Assembly (NCBI RefSeq): GCF_019422935.1
Contig: NZ_JAHZCJ010000003.1
Coordinates: 186,001-250,000 of the forward strand
Length of the DNA: 64,000 nucleotides
Direction of reading: 5' to 3'
Source of the DNA: Desulfovibrio sp.
GTDB lineage: Bacteria > Desulfobacterota > Desulfovibrionia > Desulfovibrionales > Desulfovibrionaceae
Shown piece by piece: positions 9,237-19,295 of this stretch. Both the position numbers and the translations under genes were made by a program. Within the stretch, counting starts at the first letter, position 1. Each line of letters starts with the position of its first letter. The notes under the pieces are model-generated. The model did no database searches. It was not told the DNA's origin and saw only the letters and a program-made list of their open reading frames with translations.

Positions 9237-12200
9237 ATGCCGACAACGCCACTGCGTTTCCTGCTCATAATTCTGGCCGTTTTTCTGCAAGCCGCTCCTG
9301 CTTTGGCCGGGCCTGCCTACCGGGTGGCCGCGCCCAGCAATCCGCAGGAGGACAACTGGCTGCGCCGCGAAGGGTTTTCCATAACTTTTCAGGTGGATGA
9401 AGCCCGCTGCAAAAAGGAATACGGCGCGGACTGGTCGCGCCAGTGCGCCTCTTCCCCCGCCGGGGAGGAGGGCCGCGTTGTGGAGGGCGTGCGCATGACG
9501 CCGCCAGTGGCTGGCGTGTGGCGCTGGACGGACGACTCCACCATGGAATTTACCCCCAAGGAGCACCTGACGCCCGACACCCGCTACGCCATTTCGCTGG
9601 AAAAAATGGCTTTACCGGGACGGTTCTCTCTCAAGCGGCAGGCCGTATACGCCACCCAGCCCCAGGCCGTGCGCGTGGGCAAGGAAACCTTCTGGATTGA
9701 TCCCTCGCCCAAGGGCGCGCATGCCGTTTCCGTGCCCTTGCGCTTTATCTGGCCCGTAGGCACGCAGGATATGGATGGGCGCATCACTATCACTCCCAGC
9801 GATGCCAAAAGCGGCTTGGCCCTCGGCGCGCCCCGCCTTGTGTGGAACGAACGCCGCGACGAGGTGGTTGTCACCGCGCCCGTCACAGCCCTGCCGGAAA
9901 ACAATGCCGCCGCCCGCATCAGCATCAAGGGTTTGCCCGCCTTTGCCGAAGGCTCGGGCAAATGCGTGGTCGTTGCGCCCAAAAAGGATGCCAAGGCTCC
10001 GCCGAGCGTGGAGGCCCTCTTCTCCATCACCGGACGCGCCCGCCTGATGGATGTAACTAAAATTACCATTAATCCCGTCTATGACGACAAGCTGGACAAA
10101 AAATTCCAGCTCGAGGTCAAAACCACCCTGCGCGTCCTGCCCACAGAGCTGCTGCGCAAGCTTGAGCTTATCCAGTTGCCCCGCAAGCTCACCGCCGAAG
10201 CCGGGAAAGACGCTGACTGGACAAAAATGCCCGCCATCAGCCCTGATGACGTTAAAAACGGCACGCGCCTCAAGCCGGAGCTGATGCAGGCAGCCGATGA
10301 ACCGGCAGACCGTATTTTGCTGCGCATTCCCGCAGAGGCCGGGCGCGGGCTGCTGGCCGCCGTGGACAAGGGTCTGCCCTCCACCGCAGGGCCGGAAACC
10401 GCGCAGGTGCGCCGCTTTATCATGACTGTACCATCCCTCGGCACCGAAGTGGGCTTTTTGCAGCCCGGCAACGTGCTGACCCTGAGCGGCCAGAAAAAGC
10501 TGGATATTTACGCCACGGGTCTTACCTCTGTGGCCTGGCGCGCCGAGCGCGTCCGCGATCCTTTTCTGGCCCTTGCCGCAAAGGAATCCGGGTTTGAATA
10601 CCCCACGGCGGATATGGACGTCATGAGCGAGGTAGTGGAAGGCCGTATTGAAGTGCGCAAGGAACAGGCAGGCGCTTCTTCCTTTCCCGTGCTTGATCTG
10701 GCCCCGCTGCTGCGCGGCGGCAAGGAGCCGGTGCACGGCCTCATGCGCATAGAGCTGACAGGATACAGCGGCGATAAATCCATTGCCTATGCTGCCCGCC
10801 TGCTGCTGGTCACAGATATGGGTCTGACCGTCAAAATGGCGGGGGACGGAGCGCGCACGGTCTTTGTGCAGCATCTGGGCACAGGCCAGCCCGTACAGGG
10901 CGCGGAGGTGCGCCTGCTGGGCCTTAACGGTTTGCCGCTGCAAAGCGCCGTCACCAACGCGCAGGGCCGCGCCGACCTGCCGCCCGCCAATGGCCTTGAA
11001 CGCGAAAAACGCCCCGTGGCCGTGGTGGCTCTGGCCCCCGCAGCCGGAAAAAACGCCAACGCCAGCAAGGACGTTGGCCCGCAGGATCTGGCATGGCTCT
11101 CGCTGGACGATGCCACCCGCATGGTGGATTACAGCAACTTTGCCATTTCAGGCCGCCACACCTCGGCGGATGGCCTGAGCGCCTCGGTTTTCAGCCAGCG
11201 CGGCATCTACCTGCCGGGCGAAACCCTGCACTTTGGCTGCATTGTGCGGCGGTTTGACTGGCAGCCCATGCCCGCCGGTCTGCCGCTGGAGGCAGTGCTT
11301 GTCAGCCCCACCGGGGCGGAGGTCATGCGCCGCGCCTTTACCGTGGGCGAAGACGGCCTCAATTCCTTTGACTGGGCCTGCCCCGAAGATGCAGCCGTTG
11401 GCTCGTACCAGCTTGATGTACGCCTGCCGGGGGACACTACCCGATCCGGCGCTTCTCCCGTGTTGGGCAGCACCCGTGTACGCGTTGAAGAATTCCAGCC
11501 CGACACTCTGGCCCTTGCGGCCTCGTTTACGCCCGCAGCGCCCAAGGGCTGGATACGCACCGGGCAGGACGCCCCGGCTGTGGAAGCGCAGGCGCGGCTG
11601 GATAATCTGTATGGCGAACCTGCGGCCAATCACCGCGTTCAGGCGACCCTGCGCACGGGAAAAAGCCGCCTGCACTTTGCAGGCTACGAAGACTATACAT
11701 TCTATGAACCTGCGGGCTTTGAAGGCGAAGGCCAGTCTCTGGAACTGCCTGCGGCCTTTACCGACAGCAAGGGCATAGCCGCCTTTGCCCTGCCTCTGGG
11801 CAGGCTGCAGGCCGGTACCCTGCGCGGGGCCGTGCAGATAGAAGGCTTTGAGCCTGCGGGCGGCAGGGCCGTTACCCGCCAGCTTGATGCGCTGTTCTCG
11901 CCTCTGGCGGTGGCCCTTGGCTACAAGCCCGAGGGCGAGGTCAACAACCTTGACTATATCCCGCAAAACGCCAAGGCCTCCCTGCGCCTGTTGGTGCTGA
12001 ACAACGACCTTGCACCTGTCACGCTTGCCAAGGCCGAAGCAGTCTTTTCCGCCCGGCGCTACGTCAACAGCCTGGTGACGGATTCGAGGGGTGAATACCG
12101 CTACGATGCCACGCCCGTTGATACGGAACTGACGCGCAAAACCCTTGATCTCGGCGCGCAGGGTCTCTCCCTGCCCCTACCCACCACGGATGCGGGCGAT

Positions 12201-14978
12201 TTTCTGCTCACCGTGCGGCAGCCGGACGGGGCCGTGCTGGCGGTCATTCCCTACACGGTGGCTGGCGACAGGCTTGCCCAGCCTTCGGCACTTTCCACCG
12301 AATCCCTTGCCAAGGGCGATCTGCGCCTCAAGCTCGACAAGCAGCAGTACGCCCCCGGCGACACCATCAAGATGCGCATTTCCACGCCCTATGCGGGCGC
12401 GGGCCTCATCACCATTGAACGCGAAAACGTACTGGCTCAGGCATGGTTCACGGCCCAGGCTGGTGAAAGCGTGCAGGAAATCCACATTCCCGCCGATTTT
12501 CAGGGTCGGGGCTACGTGAACGTTTCCTACGCCCGTTCGCTGGATTCGGACGTGGTCTACATGAAACCGCATGTGGTCGCCGTGGCTCCCTTTATGGCGG
12601 GCATTGACCAGCGCGATCTGGGCCTTGCCCTTACCGCCCCGGCGCGAGCCTTGCCGGGCGATACCGTCACCGTGCGGCTTACCTCACGGGTGCCGGGCCG
12701 CGCGCTGATCTTTGCCGTGGATGAAGGCGTGTTGCAACTCACCGGCTTTACCACGCCAGACCCGCTGCGCGACCTTTTGGGCGACCGGGCGCTGGATGTG
12801 AGCACCGCCCAGATATTTGACCTGCTCATGCCCGACCATGCGCGCCTGCGTGGGCGCATTCCCGGTTTCGGCGGCGACATGTCCGGCCCCGGCGGGCGCT
12901 TCCTCAATCCTTTCAAACGCAGGGGCGAGCCGCCCTTTGCCCTGTGGCAAGAGATTGTGCCCGTGGACGCCAAGGGTACAGAGGTGCGCTTTACCGTGCC
13001 GCAGTACACCAGCGGCAAAATCCGCATTATGGCCGTGGGCAGCGCCGCGCCCAAGCAGGGTCTTGCCCTGGCAGGCAGAACAGAGGCTTCCATGGAAGTG
13101 CGCGGCACACTTATTCTCAAACCTCTGCTGCCGCTGGCTGCCGCCCCCGGCGACGAGTTTGACGGCGCGCTGGTTGTGGCCAACACCGTTGAAGGCAGCG
13201 GCCCCGGCGCGAGGGTGCGCGTGAAGATGGAAAGCGCCTCCGGCGGCTTGGCCTTTGCTCAGGAACCCGCCCCCCAGACTGTGACTGTGGACGAAAACGG
13301 CGAGGCAACCATCAACTTCCGCATGCGGGCGCAGGATATTCTTGGCGAAGCCGCCGTGCGCTTTACCGCGAGCCTTGAAAATCCCAAGGCAGACAAGGCC
13401 GGGCCAGACAACATCGGGGCAGACAAGCCCGTCATCCGCATGCAGACGGTATCCATACGCCCGCCCATGCCGCGTCTGCGCACGGAGAGCGTTACCCCGC
13501 TGCGCGGCCCCACAAGCGTTGACGTGCAGCGCAACCTGTATCCTTTTGAGGCTCAGGGGCAGGCCAGTGTGGGCGCCATGCCCGTGCTTGCCCTGCGTTC
13601 GCTGCTTGCGCGGCTGGACACCTACCCTTACGGCTGCACGGAGCAGCTCATCAGCCGCGCCATGCCCTACGCGGCCCTTCTGGGTTCGCCCGAGGCGCGG
13701 CACGAGGTGTTGCGCAATCCCAACATCAGCCCCGAAGCCATGCTCAAGCGCGGCAACAAGGTTATCAGCGCCGCATTGAGCGCCATCATGGGCAACTTTA
13801 CCCAGTATGAAGGGGTAAGCCTGTGGCCCGGCGGTACGGCCAACGACTTTGTCACCGCCTACGCGGCGGACTTTCTGCTGACCCTGCGGGACAGCGGAAC
13901 CGTCACGCCCGAGGGGCTTTCACACAACCTGCTCGATACGCTTGAATCCATTGTGGGCCGCTCGCCCACAGACATGGCCGATGCCCGCGTCAAGCTCTAC
14001 GGAGCCTGGATTCTGCAACGCGATGGCCGCATCATGACGCAGGATCTGGAGCGCATCGAGCAGTGGCTCAAGGACAACTTCAAGGGATGGGAAAATGACA
14101 TAGCCGCCGCATTTCTGGCGGACAGCTACGACATGCTGCGGCTGCGGCGCAGGGCCGAGCAGCGCATGCCTGCGACACTCACCCGCTGCGATGACGAATT
14201 CATGAGCAATGGCGCAGTCCGGGCGCTGCATGCCCTCATGGTGGTGCGTCACTTCCCGGAAAAGAAAAAACAACTGCGCATGGCCGACCTGCTGGACAGC
14301 GCCTTCAGCACCAACGCCACTACTGTGGATATGGGCCTTGGGGCCAGAACTCTGCTGGCCATGGGTGAAGCAACAGCCCTTAAGGCGGACAGCCTCAGCC
14401 TGACCTGCCAGCAGTACGCGCAGGGCTTTACCCCGGCGGAAGGCAAGGCGTCGCCCCTTGGCGGAGCGTTTGTTCTTGATGCGCCGGGTTGCACCCGCTA
14501 CCGCGTCGAAATGCCGCAGGGCGAGCCATTGCTCAGCCTGCTGGTCACCACAGAAGGTTTTGACCGCGCGGTCATGAGCGATGCCTCCAATGGCATCAGC
14601 CTGCAACGACGCTATCTTGATTCCAAGGGTGAGGCCATTACCACGGCCAGACTTGGCGATGTCATCACCGTTGAACTGGCGGTTCAGGCCAGTGGAGAAA
14701 TCAACAACGTGGTGTTGCTGGATCTGCTGCCCGGCGGCTTTGAACCCGTGCTGGAAAAGAACGGGCAGAGTCAGCCGCAGGACGGGCTGGTGCGCTACGA
14801 ACGCCGCGAGGACAGGGGCATCTTCTTTGTGAATCTGAACGGCGACCGCCAGACCTTTACCTACAAGGTGCGGGCGGCCTCCAGAGGGCGCTTTGTACTG
14901 CCCGCAGCCACAGCGGAAGCCATGTACAACCCGGCTGTAAACGCCCGCACGGGCGGCGGTAATGTCACTGTCGAATAA
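9237..14978 (+). CDS. Bacterial alpha-2-macroglobulin (protease-trapping, periplasmic)
   Basis: A 1913-residue secreted protein. A signal peptide (about 1-24, ending APALAG) is followed by MG-type beta-sandwich domains, a bait region, and the thioester domain, where 'YGCTEQ' carries the reactive Cys1467 and Gln1470. The CxEQ motif means the internal thioester can form. These proteins are thought to trap proteases that breach the outer membrane. The E. coli homologue ECAM is a lipoprotein (Cys after the signal); here there is no lipobox Cys, so the protein is probably soluble in the periplasm. The start at 9237 has GGAGGA just upstream. The stop overlaps the start of pbpC by 17 bases, the classic pairing in which a cell-wall repair enzyme accompanies the trap. 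Confidence 0.93.
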   Translation: MPTTPLRFLLIILAVFLQAAPALAGPAYRVAAPSNPQEDNWLRREGFSITFQVDEARCKKEYGADWSRQCASSPAGEEGRVVEGVRMTPPVAGVWRWTDDSTMEFTPKEHLTPDTRYAISLEKMALPGRFSLKRQAVYATQPQAVRVGKETFWIDPSPKGAHAVSVPLRFIWPVGTQDMDGRITITPSDAKSGLALGAPRLVWNERRDEVVVTAPVTALPENNAAARISIKGLPAFAEGSGKCVVVAPKKDAKAPPSVEALFSITGRARLMDVTKITINPVYDDKLDKKFQLEVKTTLRVLPTELLRKLELIQLPRKLTAEAGKDADWTKMPAISPDDVKNGTRLKPELMQAADEPADRILLRIPAEAGRGLLAAVDKGLPSTAGPETAQVRRFIMTVPSLGTEVGFLQPGNVLTLSGQKKLDIYATGLTSVAWRAERVRDPFLALAAKESGFEYPTADMDVMSEVVEGRIEVRKEQAGASSFPVLDLAPLLRGGKEPVHGLMRIELTGYSGDKSIAYAARLLLVTDMGLTVKMAGDGARTVFVQHLGTGQPVQGAEVRLLGLNGLPLQSAVTNAQGRADLPPANGLEREKRPVAVVALAPAAGKNANASKDVGPQDLAWLSLDDATRMVDYSNFAISGRHTSADGLSASVFSQRGIYLPGETLHFGCIVRRFDWQPMPAGLPLEAVLVSPTGAEVMRRAFTVGEDGLNSFDWACPEDAAVGSYQLDVRLPGDTTRSGASPVLGSTRVRVEEFQPDTLALAASFTPAAPKGWIRTGQDAPAVEAQARLDNLYGEPAANHRVQATLRTGKSRLHFAGYEDYTFYEPAGFEGEGQSLELPAAFTDSKGIAAFALPLGRLQAGTLRGAVQIEGFEPAGGRAVTRQLDALFSPLAVALGYKPEGEVNNLDYIPQNAKASLRLLVLNNDLAPVTLAKAEAVFSARRYVNSLVTDSRGEYRYDATPVDTELTRKTLDLGAQGLSLPLPTTDAGDFLLTVRQPDGAVLAVIPYTVAGDRLAQPSALSTESLAKGDLRLKLDKQQYAPGDTIKMRISTPYAGAGLITIERENVLAQAWFTAQAGESVQEIHIPADFQGRGYVNVSYARSLDSDVVYMKPHVVAVAPFMAGIDQRDLGLALTAPARALPGDTVTVRLTSRVPGRALIFAVDEGVLQLTGFTTPDPLRDLLGDRALDVSTAQIFDLLMPDHARLRGRIPGFGGDMSGPGGRFLNPFKRRGEPPFALWQEIVPVDAKGTEVRFTVPQYTSGKIRIMAVGSAAPKQGLALAGRTEASMEVRGTLILKPLLPLAAAPGDEFDGALVVANTVEGSGPGARVRVKMESASGGLAFAQEPAPQTVTVDENGEATINFRMRAQDILGEAAVRFTASLENPKADKAGPDNIGADKPVIRMQTVSIRPPMPRLRTESVTPLRGPTSVDVQRNLYPFEAQGQASVGAMPVLALRSLLARLDTYPYGCTEQLISRAMPYAALLGSPEARHEVLRNPNISPEAMLKRGNKVISAALSAIMGNFTQYEGVSLWPGGTANDFVTAYAADFLLTLRDSGTVTPEGLSHNLLDTLESIVGRSPTDMADARVKLYGAWILQRDGRIMTQDLERIEQWLKDNFKGWENDIAAAFLADSYDMLRLRRRAEQRMPATLTRCDDEFMSNGAVRALHALMVVRHFPEKKKQLRMADLLDSAFSTNATTVDMGLGARTLLAMGEATALKADSLSLTCQQYAQGFTPAEGKASPLGGAFVLDAPGCTRYRVEMPQGEPLLSLLVTTEGFDRAVMSDASNGISLQRRYLDSKGEAITTARLGDVITVELAVQASGEINNVVLLDLLPGGFEPVLEKNGQSQPQDGLVRYERREDRGIFFVNLNGDRQTFTYKVRAASRGRFVLPAATAEAMYNPAVNARTGGGNVTVE

Positions 14979-17349
14979 GCTTCTGGTTCGGTTCCGTATG
15001 GCTTTGCCGCTTGTGCGGAACCGGGCTGCCCATATGCCAGACGCCTTCTGCGCCCTGCTGCGGCGCAGAAGGCGTCTGGCACTTGCCGCATGCGTACTGG
15101 CTCTGCCGCTGGCGGCCCTGCTGCTCTGGCTGGCCTTTGCCCCCTGCCCGCACCCGCTGGCGGGAGTGGAGTTCTCGCGCATGGTGCTGGACAAACGCGG
15201 CGGCATCATGCGGGTCAGCCTTAGCGCCGATCAGAAATACCGCATCCGCACACGGCTGGCGGACATTCCCCCTGCTGCCGTGGATACCGTTTTGCGCTAC
15301 GAAGACAGATTCTTCTGGCACCACCCCGGCATCAATCCCCTTTCGCTCTTCCGCGCCGCCGCAGGCATCGTGACGGGAGGCCGCCGCATGGGCGGCTCCA
15401 CCATCACCATGCAGGTGGCCCGTCTGGCATACGGGCTGGAAACCGGCAAAATGGGGGCCAAGCTGCGGCAGATGCTGCTGGCCCTGCAACTGGAATGGCA
15501 CTTCAGCAAGGAAGAAATCCTCGAGGCCTATTTCAACCTTGCACCATACGGCGGCAATGTGGAGGGTCTGGGCGCGGCGGCGGTGTGCTATTTTCACAAA
15601 ACAGCCGCCCAGCTCGCTCCTGCGGAAAGCGCCGCCCTCATGCTCGTGCCGCAGAACCCCTCCCGCCGCAGGCCGGCCCGTGACAACAAGGCCTTCAGCC
15701 AGGCCGTACACAGGCTCAACGAAACGTGGTTCGGCAAAAAGGAATCCGCTCCCCTGCGCGTCTACAGCCCGCAGGACATGCCCTTTGTAGCGCCGCATCT
15801 CAGCACGGAACTGCTGCAACGCCCCGGCGCGGATATACTGCGCACAACGCTGGATACCACGGCCCAGCGCCGCATAGAGCGCCAGCTTGCCCGTTTTGCA
15901 GCGCGGCACAGCGCCTACGGCCTCACCAACTGCGCGGCCCTGCTGCTGCACTGGCCCAGCATGGAAGTGCGCGCCCTAGCTGGATCCGCCGATTTTTTCA
16001 ACAGAGCCATCGAAGGACAGGTGGACGGCACGCGCGCGCGGCGCTCCCCCGGCTCCACCCTCAAGCCCATGATCTACGCTCTTGCGCTGGAGCAGGGCCT
16101 CATCCATCCGCAAAGCCTGCTGGCAGACACGCCGCACAGCTTTGCAGGCTATGATCCGGAAAATTATGACGGCGCGTTCCGTGGCCCCCTCTCCGCTGCC
16201 GAGGCCCTACGCGCCAGCCGCAACGTGCCAGCCATAACCCTCGCAGCCAAACTGACCCGCCCGAGCCTGTACGAATTTTTGCGCCGCGCCGGGGTGGAGT
16301 TTGCCGATGGCGCAGACCACTATGGCCTGTCGCTGGTGCTTGGCGGGGCGGAAGTGAGCATGCGCGAACTGGCGGGCCTGTATGCCATGCTTGCCAACAA
16401 GGGTGTGTGGCGGCCCCTGCGCTTTCTTACGGACGAAGCCCCGTCAGCGCCCGCCCTGCCGCTGCTGACGCCGGAGGCTGCCTTTGTGACCCTCACCATG
16501 CTTGAAGCTCCAGACCCGGACAAGATGGCCCGCTCGCAGGGCGGCTCAGTGCTGCCCGTGCGGCTCAAAACCGGTACGTCCAACGGCTTTCGCGATGCCT
16601 GGGCCGTGGGGCAGTTCGGCCCCTACGTGCTGGCCGTGTGGGTGGGCAATTTCAACAATACCGCCAATCCGCTGCTGGTGGGCGGCATGGTGGCCGCGCC
16701 GCTGTTTATGGATATGGCCCGCGAGCTGGCGGCGGCGGAACCCATGGCAGACCCCTTCCGCGATCCGGCCCCCAGCCTCAATGTGGAAAAACTGCGCGTC
16801 TGCGTGGCAACGGGCGACCTTGATACGAGCCTCTGCCCGGAAACCACGCTCACATGGTTCATCCCCGGTGTGTCGCCCGTGGCGCCCTCGGGCGTGTTCC
16901 GCACCATCCTGATAGACAAGGCCAGCGGTCTGCGGGCCTGCGCCCCGCAGGATGGCCGCACGGAGCAGCGCGTATGTGAATTCTGGCCCAGCGATCTGGC
17001 TCGCATGTTTGCCCGCGCGGGCATGCCCAAACCGCCGCCACCGCCATTTGAGGAGCAGTGCCGCCGCGAGCAGAAAATATCCGGTCAGCCGCCCACCATC
17101 ATTCAGCCCAAGAGCGGACTTATTTACCGCCGCACTGCGGACGCGCAAAACGGCAGCATGGTTTTTATAGCCCATGCCGAGGCTGGCGTGAACGAACTTT
17201 TCTGGTTTGCCAACGATAGCTATGTGGGCAGCACCGCACCGGGCGAGCCGCTGCTCTGGCAGGCCACGACAGGAGATGTGAGCGTGAGGGTGGTGGACGA
17301 TGCGGGCAGGGCCGCACGGCGGAACATCCGTGTGAGGGCCGCGCCCTAG
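14962..17349 (+). CDS. pbpC: Penicillin-binding protein 1C (bifunctional glycosyltransferase/transpeptidase)
   Basis: A 795-residue class A PBP. A short cytoplasmic, Arg-rich N-terminus and one TM (about 41-58) precede the GT51 glycosyltransferase (catalytic Glu114 in 'YEDRFFW', 'GGSTITMQVARL'). The transpeptidase has S365-T-L-K368, 'SRNVP' as the SxN motif and K536-T-G. A BiPBP_C domain (Ig-like) forms the last 90 residues. It makes and crosslinks peptidoglycan at the inner membrane. The ATG at 14962 overlaps the upstream gene; a second in-frame ATG at 15034 sits at the foot of a 20-bp perfect hairpin (listed separately), so the true start could be either. Paired with the alpha-2-macroglobulin gene as in other Gram-negatives. 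Confidence 0.95.
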   Translation: MSLSNKLLVRFRMALPLVRNRAAHMPDAFCALLRRRRRLALAACVLALPLAALLLWLAFAPCPHPLAGVEFSRMVLDKRGGIMRVSLSADQKYRIRTRLADIPPAAVDTVLRYEDRFFWHHPGINPLSLFRAAAGIVTGGRRMGGSTITMQVARLAYGLETGKMGAKLRQMLLALQLEWHFSKEEILEAYFNLAPYGGNVEGLGAAAVCYFHKTAAQLAPAESAALMLVPQNPSRRRPARDNKAFSQAVHRLNETWFGKKESAPLRVYSPQDMPFVAPHLSTELLQRPGADILRTTLDTTAQRRIERQLARFAARHSAYGLTNCAALLLHWPSMEVRALAGSADFFNRAIEGQVDGTRARRSPGSTLKPMIYALALEQGLIHPQSLLADTPHSFAGYDPENYDGAFRGPLSAAEALRASRNVPAITLAAKLTRPSLYEFLRRAGVEFADGADHYGLSLVLGGAEVSMRELAGLYAMLANKGVWRPLRFLTDEAPSAPALPLLTPEAAFVTLTMLEAPDPDKMARSQGGSVLPVRLKTGTSNGFRDAWAVGQFGPYVLAVWVGNFNNTANPLLVGGMVAAPLFMDMARELAAAEPMADPFRDPAPSLNVEKLRVCVATGDLDTSLCPETTLTWFIPGVSPVAPSGVFRTILIDKASGLRACAPQDGRTEQRVCEFWPSDLARMFARAGMPKPPPPPFEEQCRREQKISGQPPTIIQPKSGLIYRRTADAQNGSMVFIAHAEAGVNELFWFANDSYVGSTAPGEPLLWQATTGDVSVRVVDDAGRAARRNIRVRAAP
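15035..15081 (+). repeat. Perfect 20-bp inverted repeat inside the 5' end of pbpC
   Basis: The 20 bases at 15035-15054 are the exact reverse complement of 15062-15081, with a 7-base loop CTGCTGC. The stem is GC-rich and covers codons 25-40 of pbpC as annotated, or starts one base into an alternative ATG at 15034. No T-run follows, so it is not a terminator. Confidence 0.85.
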
Positions 17350-17359
17350 GGGCTGTTCA

Positions 17360-17484
17360 CTCTATGGCTCTTTTGTCCCCTGCCTGCGTCAGGAAACCTT
17401 TTTATTCCGGTCGAGTACCAAGGAAGTACACTCCCTCCATAAAAAGGCTTCCTTCCTTGGCAGGGAACAAAATTTTTCATAGAG
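17360..17484. repeat. Long imperfect inverted repeat, possible interspersed element or bidirectional terminator
   Basis: CTCTATG (17360-17366) pairs with CATAGAG (17478-17484); TTTTGTCCCCTGCC (17371-17384) pairs with 17459-17472 at 13 of 14 positions; AGGAAACCTTTTTAT (17391-17404 region) pairs with ATAAAAAGGCTTCCT (from 17439); GTAC pairs at the centre. The whole forms one 125-base hairpin between the converging genes pbpC and fpg. Its size and terminal repeats recall a small non-autonomous repeat element; T-runs on both strands would also allow two-way termination. Confidence 0.5.
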
Positions 17485-17579
17485 CCTGGAACATTTTCAA
17501 TGTTAATCTGCTCTTGAGGGGAGCGGTCGTTTGACGTTCGGGAGTGTTGCGGGGAAAAGAAGCAACCGCCCGCTGAATG

Positions 17580-18440
17580 CTACTTCTGGCAGTGGGGGCA
17601 ATACACCGTGGCGCGGCCCGCCACCTTGATTTTTTCAAGGGCTCGCCCGCAGGCCTTGCAGGCCTGACCGTTGCGGCCATAGACGGCAAAGCTGTTCTGG
17701 AAAGCGCCCACATTGCCGTTGGCGTCGCGGTAATCGCGTATGGAGCTGCCGCACTGCGATATGGAAAGCTCCAGCACATCCTTGAGGCAACGTAACAAAC
17801 GGCTGCGCTGCGCTGCGGAGAGCGAGGCGGCTTTGCGGCGCGGGTCAATGCCTGCGGCAAACAGGCTTTCGTCCGCATAGATATTGCCCACGCCTGCAAT
17901 GACCTTTTGATCCAGCAACACTGCCTTGATGGCCGAATTTCTGCCGTCAAGCCGAGCAGAAAAGGCGGCGTCCGTCAGTTCCAGCGGCTCGGGCCCAAGC
18001 TCCCGCCAGAAGCTCCACTGCTGCATGGTTTGCGGCGTTCCTGCCAGCAGCAGGCCAAAGGCCCGCACATCATCAAAAAAAAGGCGGCGTTCCCGCCCCT
18101 GCGCGTCCGTGAGGTCAAACACGCAACGCGTATGCGGGCCGGGCGCGGTATGGGCGGCATAGGTCATGAGGCGGCCCGTCATGCGCAGGTGCAGGGCAAG
18201 GCGCAGGCCGGTTGCGCCGCGCAGCTCAGCCCTGGCAGCTTGTGCGGCGTCCAGCTCAAGCAGCAGCAGTTTGCCGCGCCTGCTCACGCCAGTGATGACG
18301 CAGCCCTGCAAATCCTCGGGCCTCAGGCTCAGAGGGTGCAGGCTTGAATCACGCAAGAGGGTTGCACCCGTGATGACGCAGCCTTCCACATGAGGGCGCA
18401 AGGTGCGCGCCACTGTTTCAACTTCTGGCAATTCCGGCAT
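17580..18440 (-). CDS. mutM: Formamidopyrimidine-DNA glycosylase
   Basis: A 286-residue Fpg/MutM, which removes 8-oxoguanine and ring-opened purines and nicks the abasic site. The start at 18440 gives the obligatory N-terminus MPELPEVETV, with catalytic Pro2 and Glu3; a start two codons earlier would block Pro2. The helix-two-turn-helix region contains 'QKVIAGVGNIYADESLF', and the C-terminal zinc finger is C-x2-C-x16-C-x2-C ('ACKACGRAL' to 'YCPHCQK'). It is the last gene of the ffh-rpsP-khpA-rimM run, 160 bases after rimM, at the place where trmD and rplS often lie in other bacteria. Confidence 0.95.
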   Translation of the reverse strand: MPELPEVETVARTLRPHVEGCVITGATLLRDSSLHPLSLRPEDLQGCVITGVSRRGKLLLLELDAAQAARAELRGATGLRLALHLRMTGRLMTYAAHTAPGPHTRCVFDLTDAQGRERRLFFDDVRAFGLLLAGTPQTMQQWSFWRELGPEPLELTDAAFSARLDGRNSAIKAVLLDQKVIAGVGNIYADESLFAAGIDPRRKAASLSAAQRSRLLRCLKDVLELSISQCGSSIRDYRDANGNVGAFQNSFAVYGRNGQACKACGRALEKIKVAGRATVYCPHCQK

Positions 18441-18599
18441 GATCATTCCTGTACGTGGCTGGCGGTGCGTAAATGACTACAGGGGAAGAACCTTCCGCCG
18501 AAAGTTCCTCCCCCGTTCCTGCGCGGCTCATGCCGCGCACCAAATATTGCCAGCCAGAGCAGCGGCAAAAATCTTGAGGCGCACAGCCTGCGCCGTGCC

Positions 18600-19166
18600 T
18601 TAACTGTTTTCTGCCTTGTCCTCGGCCTTGCTCTCGGCCTTGCTCTCGGCAAGATAAATATCCAGCAGCCCTTCGGGCGGGTCAATGACCACGGCGGGAA
18701 TTTCCAGGTCAAAACCCGCAATAAATTCAGGCCGCGCGGGAAAGAGCACTTCCTTGTCGTCATCGGTCATGATGACCCACATTTCAAGGCCTGCGGGGTA
18801 CTCAAAATGGTCGAGCCTGCCAATGCGGGCACCGTCGGGCAGCACCACATCGCAGCCGAGCAGATCTTCCAGATAGACCTCATCGTCATCAGGTTCCGGC
18901 AGATCCTCGCGCCGCACAAACAGCTTGCAGCCGCGCAGGGCTTCTGCCGCTGTGCGGTCGGCCACGCCCTCAAGCAGGAGCAGGGGCCGCTCCTTGTGGC
19001 TGCGCACAGCCGCAATCTTGACACGGCGCGGCGCATCCTTGCCCTTCTGCAGCCAGAGGGGGGTATCCAAAAGCAAGGGGGAGTCCGCATGCCAGTCGAT
19101 GCAGATCTCCCCTTTGATGCCGTGGGGCCGCGCCAGCGTACCCATATGAATCCAGGTTTCCGTCAT
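18600..19166 (-). CDS. rimM: 16S rRNA-processing protein RimM
   Basis: A 188-residue ribosome maturation factor that binds S19 and helps assemble the 30S head. The N-terminal RimM barrel has 'MGTLARPHGIKGEICI' at about 8-23, and the PRC-barrel contains 'EVYLEDLLGCDV' and 'PAVVIDPPEGLLDIY'. The last 15 or so residues are an ESKA/EDKA repeat encoded by near-identical 12-base units, beyond the normal family end. It lies in the ffh-rpsP-khpA operon. Confidence 0.93.
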   Translation of the reverse strand: MTETWIHMGTLARPHGIKGEICIDWHADSPLLLDTPLWLQKGKDAPRRVKIAAVRSHKERPLLLLEGVADRTAAEALRGCKLFVRREDLPEPDDDEVYLEDLLGCDVVLPDGARIGRLDHFEYPAGLEMWVIMTDDDKEVLFPARPEFIAGFDLEIPAVVIDPPEGLLDIYLAESKAESKAEDKAENS

Positions 19167-19295
19167 ACTTCCAGTTCTGCCGGCTTTCCGGCGGGCTGAG
19201 GCGTAGCTGCAATGCCAGGCATTGCAGCAGGCGGAACCGGGTTTTTCCCACTCCCCGCTTCCCTCAGGAAGCAGAAGTATGGAAAGAACGCGGCG

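Noticed and set aside
15035..15081. The pbpC hairpin as an intrinsic terminator
   Set aside because: No T-run follows and it lies inside the coding sequence of a complete gene.
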